Assembly (NCBI GenBank): GCA_018136815.1
Contig: CM030933.1
Span: 5,596,282 to 5,660,281 of the forward strand
Reading direction: 5' to 3'
Source of the DNA: Isochrysis galbana
Taxonomy: Eukaryota; Haptophyta; Isochrysidales; Isochrysidaceae
DNA: 64,000 bases
Shown: positions 53,701 through 62,575 of the stretch, piece after piece
How the letters are laid out: each line of letters opens with the position of its first letter
Position numbering within the stretch: the stretch's first letter is position 1
Program-made: the position numbers and the translations under genes
Notes under the pieces: generated by a model
Told to the model about the DNA's origin: nothing
The model's database searches: none
What the model saw: only the letters and a program-made list of their open reading frames with translations

Positions 53701-56121
53701 TTCTATTACTTGGACCGCCAGGCACAGCCAAGGTAAGCAAACGGGTCGGGGCTCAATCCTACCTCGCAACGTTTGGGCAGTAATTCCAGCACGCCTTGAA
53801 TGCATTTTTGGCACAGGAGCGCGCCCCAGACCGCTCCTACAGAATGCTTTTACACTTGGGCTCTTGACTGCGGGCAAGGCTTATTCGCAATCCTAATGCG
53901 CCCACGCCTCGGATTGCCTGCCCACTCAGTCTGAATTGTGCCGTCGGCTGTCCTCCGTGTGCGGTCTTGCCTACTTTGAACGGACGTTAACGCGCTTCTC
54001 CACGCCAGAAGAGGTGCCGCGGCCCGCGCGACCCACGCAGATGCGCCAATGCAGCATCGGGATTTCACGACGGGTTTCCTTATCCCGCTGCGTCAAGCGT
54101 GTCTCCGTTCTCCCATTCGCGCGCGGCTGGCCCTGTAATGGTGCACGGCGGCTGTCGCCTAACCCACAGCACACTTCTCTCTCGTCGGTTTTACGGGCAC
54201 CCGAATACTGTATTTTCTACGAATCATAGATGGGTTGTAGGACGTTCGCTCGTGAGAAGGCCACTTTGTAGCTTACTCCGCGCTTATCTGGAACTATTCC
54301 CTTTGCGTCCTCAGCTCTTTGGGCCCCTTTCCCTCGCTGCGCTCGAAGCGGACGAGTTTCGCCGCGCAACAGCTGGGTTCGCCCCCGAGGCAGAGCTTCT
54401 TTTCATCGACGAGGTCTTCAAGGCATCTTCTGCGATCCTGAACACCATGCTCGCAATGCTCAACGAACGGAGTTTCGACAATGGCCCAAGGCGAAGCTCG
54501 CTCTGCCTGCCTCTCCGCATCTTAGAAGCTTGCTGTCAGCCGTCCTTCGTGTCTGGATGGGGTGGCCGATCCCCAACCTTTTTAACATGCGCGTACCCGC
54601 CACTTCAAATTCAAATTGCACGCCGTGATGGGCCACGAGCCCGCCTTGTTTGATGTTTCATTACCCCATGAGTCGGCCCCCCTCGCCATCCTGCAAACAG
54701 GCGTGTCCGCGTGCCCTTGCGGACCGCTGTGGCTGCGTCGAACGAGGGCCCGGAGACAGAAGAGCTCGACGCCCTTTTCGACCGCTTTCTGATACGTAAA
54801 GCTGTGCAGCCAATTAGTGACGACGGCCTATTAGACGTGCGTGCCCAGCTCCGTCGACCACCGGGGTACTGATATGTATGGTAGTAGATGTCATCGGGCT
54901 AAGCCTAGCCGCCGAGTAGGAAGAAAAGTGTTGGGCTCTGAAACCCGGGCACGACTATATACGAAGTGTGCCAGACCTCTTCAGATGCCGCGCTCCAACT
55001 CAAATCATTTGATCCCTCCTAGCCTGCGCCTCACACATGATTCCCTCACCTTGGTGGCACCCGCTTAGATGCTCTTGGCGCCGCAAATTTCTTTTCCAGT
55101 CGACGAAAGCGACAATGAAGGTCTGGCTGAGTTCGACGAAATCTCGAGCCGCCGCGGCGCCAGCCCAGCCCGCGGGGGTCAAGATGATGATTCGGATGTA
55201 GTTGCACTGCGTATTGCGCTTGCTCAGATTGACGCCTCTGCGCGCCATGTAGATTTGCCACGGCACGTGGCCATACTGCTCCGGGACGCACGATGTTTTG
55301 TGCGCGACGCCGGAGGATCTGATGGTCTTGGTGGTGGGTACATATCCGATCGAAGGATCCGACGCACCGCTTCGTTGCTGCGTGCGTCGGCGGCAGCTCA
55401 CGGGCGGCCTTGTGTAAGTGTGATGGATGCTGCCGCTATACTGCCTCACGTGCTATGGGAGAGCATCGATGAGGCGCCTGCCATCGCCGACTGGGTCGAC
55501 GAGGCGGTCCTCCCTGACGGGGGCTCTGAGCAATTGAGCTTCTTGCTCGCCTCACTGCGCTCGAGAGCCGCTACCATCACTGAAGAAGATGAGAAGGAGC
55601 TTACAGGTATTGGGGAAAGTGGCGGGGCGGATGGATATGCTATCATAGACGCCATTGCTAGTTTACGTGATGATGTAGCTGCGTTGTCTGCGGCAGCGAT
55701 GGAGGCAGCCATAGAGATGACATTCCATGAGGCTTCGATTGATGCTGCGGGGGATCACCTCTTCCTCCCGCCACATCGGTCGGCGGCGCTGCGCCAGCGC
55801 CTCTTACCGGAGGTTCGTCACCGACGTGCAGAGCTCCAACGCCTCGCCGAGGAAGTTTGCGTGCTCGAATTGGCTATCTCGCATAGCGCCTCCATTGATG
55901 AACTACGCGAATGGCTGGAAGCTGCAAGCGCTATAGGTGCCGATGCGAAGGGTGATGACTATGGAGAGGAAAGCAACATGTTCGACGTAGACAATTCCTC
56001 GTCGGATGCCTCAAGCTATTTCACCGACGAGCAGCTCGCATGGGGCAGAAAGGAAGCCAAGTCTCGGCTTCCCGCGGACGCTTTTCGGGAATGGCGCAAG
56101 GCTGTCAAGAAGAAGAAGTGA
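50743..56121 (+). CDS. ViaA-RavA fusion: VWA domain plus MoxR-type AAA+ ATPase
   Basis: Bacterial RavA (AAA+) and ViaA (VWA) are separate partner proteins; here both are on one transcript, ViaA part first. Supported exons: 50743-52176, 52307-52639, 52786-52962, 53097-~53117/53197, ~53250-53732, 53930-54013, 54315-54490, 54701-54836, 55069-56121; ~1,300 aa. The exon 4 end and exon 5 start are unresolved. VWA: VVCLDTSHSMAGG (MIDAS DxSxS), HSFGGGTDVASPLRRAL, ADILLVSDGELPDPP. AAA+: GLVERGAEAKLLLLALCAGE, Walker A LLLGPPGTAK|S, YFERTLTRFSTPEE|LFGPLS, Walker B LLFIDEVFKASSAILNTML, sensor AVAASNEGPETEELDALFDR with Arg, then GGYISDRRIRRTASLLRASA. These match RavA motifs in order. The intron 54491-54700 uses a GC donor (CCAAG|GCGAAG). 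The N-terminus (MAALLAPLLLCAPRPAPGVG) could be a targeting signal. Confidence 0.8.
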
Positions 56122-56337
56122 AGGGGAGGGCGAACTCCACATTCGTCCCATCTTCTAATATTTGGTTAGTGTTTCGTGGCGAGATGTTACGAAAATATTG
56201 TGTGCATGAGCGTGCGGTGTCTGCGCCTCGCGTCGTCACCTCGTGGTGCTTCTTGACCTAGCTGGTAGTACGTAGTACAAATTACAAATCATAGAAATAG
56301 CGCATAGCGAAAACTATTGTCACAATTGAAATTTGAA
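56122..56337. other. 3' flank of the ViaA-RavA gene
   Basis: Short AT-richer interval, nothing recognised. Confidence 0.4.
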
Positions 56338-56470
56338 ATCAAAAAACCTTTTGATGTTCTCGCCCCACACGTGGCATTGGCATTGGTCGACGCCTCTGTA
56401 GCCACGGTCCGTTCTCTATCTCCTTCCTCCCAACCAGCCTTGCGGCAACCTTCCTCGTGCTCTACTTAGG
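56338..56470 (-). mobile_element. SINE-like element, copy 3
   Basis: Minus strand: CCTAAGTAGAGCACGAGGAA, GGTTGCCGCAAGGCTGG, CCGTGGCTACAGAGGCG, ending GGCGAGAACATCAAAAGG and a T run. Homologous to 26128-26255 and 42486-42609. No target duplication found, so probably older. Confidence 0.65.
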
Positions 56471-57537
56471 GGCTCGGGTTATGGGGGTGGTAGTGGTAGT
56501 GGTAGCGTCCGGCGAGCAGCGTGCAACGTGCGCCTGGCCCTAGCGGTCTAGTTATAATACCTCCTCCTGCTCCGCTGGGTGGCCGGCTCTTTTGCTCTTT
56601 TGACTGCCTTGCTTTGCTGCCTTCCTGGGCAACAACGTGGTGGCGATGATGACGCCGGCTCAGCTTCAGCTTAGCTAAAGCTGTTCGTGCGTGCCTCAAA
56701 GGGCATCGAATACTATACGAATGTGTGCTATGTGCTGGACGGGGTGTTTTCCGGGGTTTCTACCGTCTACCGCTACCCGCTACCGCTTTACGCTTTATTT
56801 ACTTCGGTGTATTTGCCCTCAATCCTCACTTTTTCAATTTTACACCCTCAGAACTGAAAATGTTGTTTGACCGCCCTAGTCTCTCCCTTCCCTAGGTGTT
56901 AAACACAGTGGGCTGGGTCTATCTAGAATCTAGAAACACAGCAAAAACAGCCGTTTTTGGCTTTTTTAGAAACACAGTGAAACACAGTTCACAGTACCGA
57001 AAACAAGACCAAAAGCGTTCAATTATCCCCATCCCTGCTAACACCTTTCATTGTCACCTGGAGGTTACTTGAGTCAACTTGACACTTCACATGTTGAAAC
57101 ACACACGTGGTCTGACTCCATTCACTCGATTTGGGGCAGGGTGGATATTAATAATCTAACTGAGCATTAGTACCACTACTCTCACTAGCCCGGTACTAAC
57201 ACGACAACCCTCAGTGCACCTGCCCGTACACCTTGACGCGTGCTGATGCCACAGATACATACACCTATGCACCCCTCCACATCTCCCCCCTCGCAGGCCC
57301 CCGGCTCCCATTCTAACTCCCCACAAGTTACAAGTTAGAATGAGGGAAAACCCATTGAGGCGGTCCGGTCGACGCCGGCCGGCTCTCCGGGAAAAAGCAC
57401 CGGGGGGGGGGGAGGAACTCTCGTCAACAAAGGGGAACGGCCCTTACCAGCTCGCGCCGTGAGCAATCCTCGAGAAATAAGTGGCCGCGACTCGAGTAAC
57501 CTGTGCCACTCCCAGGGTACTCTCCTCGACCTTGGGT
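56471..57537. other. Intergenic region with MITE-like fragments
   Basis: 56891-56995 has CCTAGGTGTTAAACACAGTG and internal AGAAACACAG / AAACACAG blocks related to the 32201 and 47473 MITE ends. The rest is unassigned. No gene. Confidence 0.4.
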
Positions 57538-58036
57538 CACTCCCTTCTCTCTCCCTCCTGTCGCCAGCCGCCCCCTACCCGTTTGCTAACGCAAACAGGG
57601 CCTGTTTCTCACCGCACTCCGTCGGGGGGGGGTGCAAAATCCCCCCTCTCCCTCTCTCCACTCTCACCCCGCGTCGTCCCTGTGGCGCGTCGCCATGCGC
57701 GCGCCCTGGCCTGCTCTCAGAGGTCCTGTGGGGGCTCCCAGAGGGCCAGCAGGGCAGCTCAGGGGGCAGTGGAGGCTGGGGCTCAGCCCCTGGCCCCCCC
57801 TTCCTCTCCCACGCTTGCCACGCTGGTCATGGGAGCCTCCCAGAGGCCCCTGTATGCCTGGCGACCAGGGACAGGGGGGGAGTCAGCTCGAGGGCAGGCC
57901 AATGCGGGCGTGGGAGTGCGGCTCGCGGCCCGCGCCCACTGGGGGTCTGGGCTGTCTTGTTGAGTGCCCTGCCCCTGCCAGAGGGCAGGGGCTGGGGTTG
58001 AGTGTACGGGCCCACCCCGGGGGGTGTCCGCGATGG
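57538..58036. repeat. Repeat family F, copy 2 (uninterrupted)
   Basis: Full copy of the family at 42028-42684 without the SINE insertion. Shares GTTTGCTAACGCAAACAGGG, GTGGCGCGTCGCCATGCG, CCTGCTCTCAGAGGTCC and GGCCCACCCCGGGGGGTGTC. No coding capacity recognised. Confidence 0.75.
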
Positions 58037-58084
58037 AGAGAGGGGGACCGACGACTTGGAGCCGAGGATATTGGAATGGGAACC

Positions 58085-58679
58085 ACGCGTAACTTTTCAG
58101 ATGTGGGGCAAATGCAGAGGACCGATGAGTTGTGAGTTGGAAGAAAGACTCAAACAACACGCGTTCACTTTTCAGATGTGGGGGTGCAGGGGACCGACCG
58201 GGCGAATTGGGAGAAAAACTCAAACAACACACGCATTAACTTTTCAGATGTGGGGGGCAAATGCAGGGGATGGGCCGTGGATGTGGAGACTTCCGCGTGG
58301 ATCTGGCCAAGGAACGCTACCCGTCGATGTGGGCACTCATCGAGCCATACATGGGCCGTTGGTGCAAGGCAACCTCATGCTCGTCGGCGACTACTCCGAC
58401 GAGTACGACAAGATCCCAGTCCCAAAGACCAGATACATTGGAGAGCAGGCCGCCCTCGCGTACCTCTGCATGGAATACATCATGGCGGTCGCGTACGCTG
58501 AAACGAATCCCATGGCGCAAGTGCGCCGAACAGCGGGCAAGCTCTACATGGAGGACCGACCAAGCGTCCTCTCACGCATCACAGACCTCGCCATCCAAGA
58601 TCAGCCGAACGACATCGTCGCCATCGAGGAAGAGGGGTGTGAGAAAAAGACGAAGAAGATGAAAACTCAACACGCGTAG
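58085..58679 (+). pseudogene. Unrecognised coding remnant with tandem repeats and a probable frameshift
   Basis: Three repeats, ~65-80 bp apart, of CTTTTCAGATGTGGGG (58093, 58171, 58236) precede a protein-like stretch. One frame reads DFRVDLAKERYPSMWALIEP, then loses character. From ~58355 the +1-shifted frame reads GNLMLVGDYSDEYDKIPVP, YIGEQAALAYLCMEYIMAVA and MAQVRRTAGKLYMEDRPSVL, to the stop at 58679. The two halves together look like one protein broken by a frameshift, or by an unrecognised intron. Each repeat resembles a splice acceptor (TTTTCAG|ATG). The family is not recognised. Confidence 0.4.
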
Positions 58680-58829
58680 CTGGGGAGAGTCACTGCGTGT
58701 TGAGAGGAAAGCGGGGGGGGAGGGGGCAAGCGATTAGCTTTGTTTTGTACCACTGTTGTTAATAAGTACCAAAAAGAAAACAGATATGTGTAAAAAACCA
58801 CCTGGTCCTCTTTTGACGGAACGCGACTT
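58680..58829. other. Short intergenic interval
   Basis: G-run and AT-rich spacer; nothing recognised. Confidence 0.4.
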
Positions 58830-58976
58830 CACACTTCACGTGTAGGCTGATGGTGATTGAACGCTTTTCCATGCGGTGGGTGATGGCGATTGAACGCGTT
58901 CCACGTGTAGGCTGATGGTGATTGAACGCTTTTCCATGCGGTGGGTGATGGTGATTGAGCGCTTCTCGCCTCAGCG

Positions 58977-58978
<2 letters not shown>
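58830..58978. repeat. Tandem ~35 bp repeat array, reverse of the 29.3 kb array
   Basis: Repeats of GGTGATTGAACGCTTTTCC, ATGCGGTGGGTGATGG and CCACGTGTAGGCTGATGG. Same unit as 29318-29515 on the other strand. Confidence 0.75.
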
Positions 58979-59011
<33 letters not shown>

Positions 59012-59224
59012 CGAGAGGGGGGGGGGGGCGCTGCCGGCGCTTTCACGTGTTACCACCTCCCCCCCCCCCCTCTCTCTCGGTCTCTCTCTCTCTCCCCCCC
59101 TCCCTCCCTCCCTCCCTCCCTCCCTCCCTCCCTCCCCCTCCCCCCCTCTCTCTCCCCCTCCCTCCCTCCCTCCCTCCCCCTCTCCCTCTCTCTCCCTCCC
59201 TCTCTCTTTCTCTCTCTCTCTCTG

Positions 59225-59312
<88 letters not shown>

Positions 59313-59335
59313 CCCCCCCTCTCTCTCTCTTGCTA
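58979..59335. repeat. Microsatellites: (TA)n, (CTCC)n and (CT)n
   Basis: (TA)15-16 at 58979-59010, then G and C runs, (CCCT)n to about 59200, and a long (CT)n from about 59205 to 59308. Serine/leucine-rich frames over it are artefacts. Confidence 0.95.
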
Positions 59336-59439
59336 GGTGGGAGGCGGGGCAATCAGGTGGCGGGATTGATTATGCTATATGGCCTCGCGCGCGCGCTCAC
59401 TCACCGCGTGCGCGCCCTCTGTTCCGGACAGAGGGGTCT

Positions 59440-59511
59440 CCTAGAAACACGGTGAAAAACACTGTTTTTGACTTCCGTAGAAACACACTGTTCCTGTGTT
59501 TCACACCTAGG
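59440..59511. mobile_element. Short MITE-like remnant
   Basis: CCTAGAAACACGGTG ... CCTGTGTTTCACACCTAGG, 72 bp, with ends similar to those of the 200 bp MITEs. No flanking duplication. Probably a deleted derivative. Confidence 0.4.
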
Positions 59512-59813
59512 CTCCCTTCCTGTGCCTTCCGGTATTCCTCACCCCATCCCCCTCCGATATTCCCCCTCACCCCCTCGGTATCCTCACCTTCCTCCTGGAG
59601 GACTAAGGAACTACTAGGGTTAAAGCTTAGAGCCTTTTGTGGTCTTTGCCGACCATCTAACCCTGCTCCCCTTCCCCCCTCCCCGCCCCCGCCGCCTCCT
59701 GCTCTCCCTCCCTCGCATCCTCTCCGCCTCCCTCTCCCCCTCCCCCTTCCCCGCCTCCCCCCCCCCCCCCCCCCCGGCCAAACGCGCCGGGTTGAGGCAG
59801 CCTCCACGTAAGA
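59512..59813. other. 5' region of the FHA-KptA gene
   Basis: Pyrimidine-rich (59660-59780), including a C run at 59758-59775, immediately before the ATG at 59814; matches the leader pattern of other genes here. Confidence 0.4.
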
Positions 59814-61178
59814 ATGTTCCTCGACGTCTTCAAGGATGGCGAGCTGCTTGAGTCAATCGCCCTGAGCGCGAGCAAGCGGAGCTACGTGGTGGGGCGTCAG
59901 GAAGGGGTGGCCGACATACTGCTCACCCACGCCTCCGTCTCACGCGAGCAGGCCAGGCTCACCGTCTCGGCCAGTGGCTCGCTTACCGTGACCGATCTCC
60001 ACTCCGCGCAGGGCACTACTCTGTCCGGCAAGGCCCTCCAGCCGAACAAGCCGTACACCGTGGCGCCGGGTAGATCGCTCGTCTTCGGCAAGTCAACCAG
60101 GGTCTTTAAGCTCAGGGAAGGGGGCAAGGCCTTCGTCGTGGAGGGGGGAGGGAGCTTGGAAGCCGGAGTAGTCAGAGAGCCGATGACTGAGACACTCCTG
60201 CAGATTCTGAGGGGAGAGGCGGGATGTGCGGGGACGAGAGGCGGCACAAGTGGACCACAGCTGAGGCTCCGGCCAGATGGGTTTGTCCCGCTGAGCGCAC
60301 TCGCCGCGAGCCCGCTGCTTTCGCGGTTTGGGCCACCAAGCATAGACGGGTTGCGGCAGCTTGCTGCTAGCCGGCCTAAGCTGCTTCAGCTGACCACTGA
60401 CGAGCGGGGCGAGCAGCTTGTCCGCGCTGTGAGCGAGCACGCACCCACCTCGCGTGTCGACCCAACCTTACGCCTGCGAGCCTTAGACCTCGGTGCACTG
60501 CCTGCCGGCACGCAGCTCTACCACGGCGCAAAATTTGGAGATTGGAATGGGTTACGCTCTAAGGGGATTGGTGGACTGCCGAGCAGCACGGATACATTGC
60601 CGCCGGTTCGGCTGAGCAGCATATCGCCGTCGAAAGACAACGCTTACCGTATGATCGGGGCACCTTCAGTTCGCTGCGACCTCGTCGTTGAGCTTTCAGC
60701 TGAGCGGTTGGGTGTGAGCGGCACACAAGCGTGGATTGATCAAGGCGCAACAGAGCTTGCGGCGGCTAACGCGATGGCAAACTCGCCGCCAGCGCTGGCG
60801 CTCGTCGTGCTCCCGCCGCCTGGCGAGGATGTGCTTGGCGTGCACCTCTTCGAGCGGGTTGTGGGCGCGCGCGATGGCAGCGAGCTAATGTCAGCCGCTG
60901 AGATCGAGCCAATCCGCGCGAGGCGTGCAGCTGCGGCGGAGGCACGACGAGCGGCTGAGGTGGCGGCAGCGGAGAAGCAGCGCCAGGTGGAAGAGCAGCG
61001 CGCGGCAGCACGGGCCCGCCGTGAGCGGGAGGATAGCAAAGACGAAGAGCAGGCAAGCGAAAGGTACAACCCCTACCTGAGTCACCTCGAGATGGAGCCT
61101 CCGCTAAAGCCAAGTAATCGGAGCGCGGCCGGCGTGGCCCAGGTCCGGAAGCGTACGCGTGGCGAGAATAGCGACTAG
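59814..61178 (+). CDS. FHA domain fused to a KptA/Tpt1-like RNA 2'-phosphotransferase domain
   Basis: 454 aa, intronless. FHA domain ~1-100: RSYVVGRQEGVADILLTHAS, VSREQARLTV, LTVTDLHSAQGTTLSGKAL. FHA domains bind phosphothreonine; the usual His of the S-x-x-H motif is Gln here and the NG turn is altered, so binding is uncertain. Residues ~120-320 look like KptA/Tpt1, which removes the 2'-phosphate left by tRNA splicing using NAD+. Seen are LRLRPDGFVPLSAL (winged-helix lobe), LQLTTDERGEQLVRA, LDLGALPAGTQLYHGAKFGD (YHG motif), GLRSKGI, VRLSSISP and CDLVVELSAERL. The C-terminal ~100 residues are a charged Ala/Arg/Glu coiled coil (RRAAEVAAAEKQRQVEEQRA) and a basic tail. RNA repair or damage response is inferred; loss of the canonical His-Thr or Arg ligands could mean altered chemistry. 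Confidence 0.6.
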   Translation: MFLDVFKDGELLESIALSASKRSYVVGRQEGVADILLTHASVSREQARLTVSASGSLTVTDLHSAQGTTLSGKALQPNKPYTVAPGRSLVFGKSTRVFKLREGGKAFVVEGGGSLEAGVVREPMTETLLQILRGEAGCAGTRGGTSGPQLRLRPDGFVPLSALAASPLLSRFGPPSIDGLRQLAASRPKLLQLTTDERGEQLVRAVSEHAPTSRVDPTLRLRALDLGALPAGTQLYHGAKFGDWNGLRSKGIGGLPSSTDTLPPVRLSSISPSKDNAYRMIGAPSVRCDLVVELSAERLGVSGTQAWIDQGATELAAANAMANSPPALALVVLPPPGEDVLGVHLFERVVGARDGSELMSAAEIEPIRARRAAAAEARRAAEVAAAEKQRQVEEQRAAARARREREDSKDEEQASERYNPYLSHLEMEPPLKPSNRSAAGVAQVRKRTRGENSD

Positions 61179-61526
61179 TGCACAAGGAGTTCATCAGGCT
61201 GGCGCCCAGGCTTGGTGGGATGCGATTGCAGCTTTCGCAGTTCGCGGCGATATCGTAAACGAAAGCATGCAAGATTCAAGCCGTTGAAGAAGGCTGTACT
61301 CTTACACAAGTAGTTTGGGCGCTAGTGGCCGTCGGGCTGGTGGACCCCATGACTGCCTTAGTGATGTGCACTTTAACACTCCACACGCGAACGAATGTGA
61401 AGGAGACGGATCCTGGATGCCATTTTTGAAAATACGGTGAATTACAGCTACTTCCGCCTCGTGCCGCTGCTCGGTTGGCCCGCCTCTAACACCCAATACT
61501 GCTTTCTCTCATCAAGTCCCAGATAC
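61179..61526. other. Intergenic region, no gene recognised
   Basis: 3' flank of the FHA-KptA gene; short frames only. Confidence 0.4.
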
Positions 61527-61615
61527 CAACTAAGTTTATACTTCGTTCACCCATGGGGGATGGGGGGGGCACGAGCCCCTCCCTCTCTCCACTCCTCCCC
61601 TGCCGTGGGGGAGGA
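61527..61615 (+). repeat. Module B, solo copy
   Basis: CAACTAAGTTTATACTTCG and the G-run/CACGAG/C-run hairpin, ending CCGTGGGGGAGG. Followed by the D-like start CATGCCTTATGGCTTGCCAG and then unrelated sequence. Confidence 0.65.
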
Positions 61616-61772
61616 ACCACCCATCCTCTTGGCATGCCTTATGGCTTGCCAGGAGCAAGAGCAGACAGTCCTGCTAAAAAAAAAGATCTGAAGATTCAGG
61701 GCTACACACCTATCTATCACTAGTCGGTACCTTTCACCGCATATCCGCCATCGCCCTTCTATCCCTTTCCTC

Positions 61773-62575
61773 CAACTAAGTTTATACTTAGTTCGCCCAT
61801 GGGGGGGCACGAGGCACGAGCCCCCCCCCTCTCTCCACTCCTCCCCTGCCATGGGGGAGGAACCACTGACTCTCCAGGCACGCCTGATGGCTTGCCAGGA
61901 GCACACAGCCCTACGGACTCATTCCTCTCCCCACAGGACCGCCTGACTCGCCCGCCCTGGCCTGTCGTGGCCAGCCCATCCCTATGACCAACCCCTCCTC
62001 CCCCTGGGCCCCCCTGTTCAGGACCCCCCAGCCAGCTCCAGTCGACCCGCAGGGGCTCGGAGCCCCAGCGAGGGAGAGGCAGGAGGGGCCAGGGCCATGC
62101 CCCAGCCTCACCTGCCCCCTGAGCTGTGCTCCCAGGCCCCTGCAGGTCACCTGGGGACCTGAAGAGGGGCCGCAGGCGCGCGCCATGGGCCCCCGCCGCA
62201 GGGAAGAGAGAGGAGGAAAAGGGAAGAGGGAGGGGGGGGGGGAAGTGGCAGCTCTCCCCTCCGGCGTTTACGTGTCTTCTCGCCCCGTTTGGGTAAGAGA
62301 AGACGGGGGCACTAGAACCAGGAGGGAAGGGCCGCGGCTCGCCGCGGCCACTCGCGAGTGCCACTCGCCCCGGCGAGAGAGATTAGCACTTCTGGGCTCC
62401 CATTCACGAGTGTCCCCCCCCCCCGCGTTGTTTTTACCCGAAAGGAGTTTTCCCCCCGCGTGGACTCGAGGAGAGGACGTGCTGGGGTGCGCGGGGTCGG
62501 TGCGTGCACCGGGGGGAGGACAAATATCGAGGGGAGGGGGCAGTGCCCCCACCCCCCGATATCACTCGGACACCT
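61773..62575 (+). mobile_element. Non-autonomous element, modules B-D-E, abutting a gene's 3' end
   Basis: B (61773-61860) with the AACTAAGT/ACTTAGTT hairpin, D (61860-62230) and E (62245-62575, ending TCACTCGGACACCT). D-E matches 8058-8577. The right end falls exactly at the codon after the conserved end of the methyltransferase, whose frame then runs into E. Confidence 0.7.

Noticed and set aside
59040..59350. Ser/Leu-rich and Arg/Glu-rich ORFs
   Set aside because: Simple (CT)n and (CCCT)n microsatellite translation.
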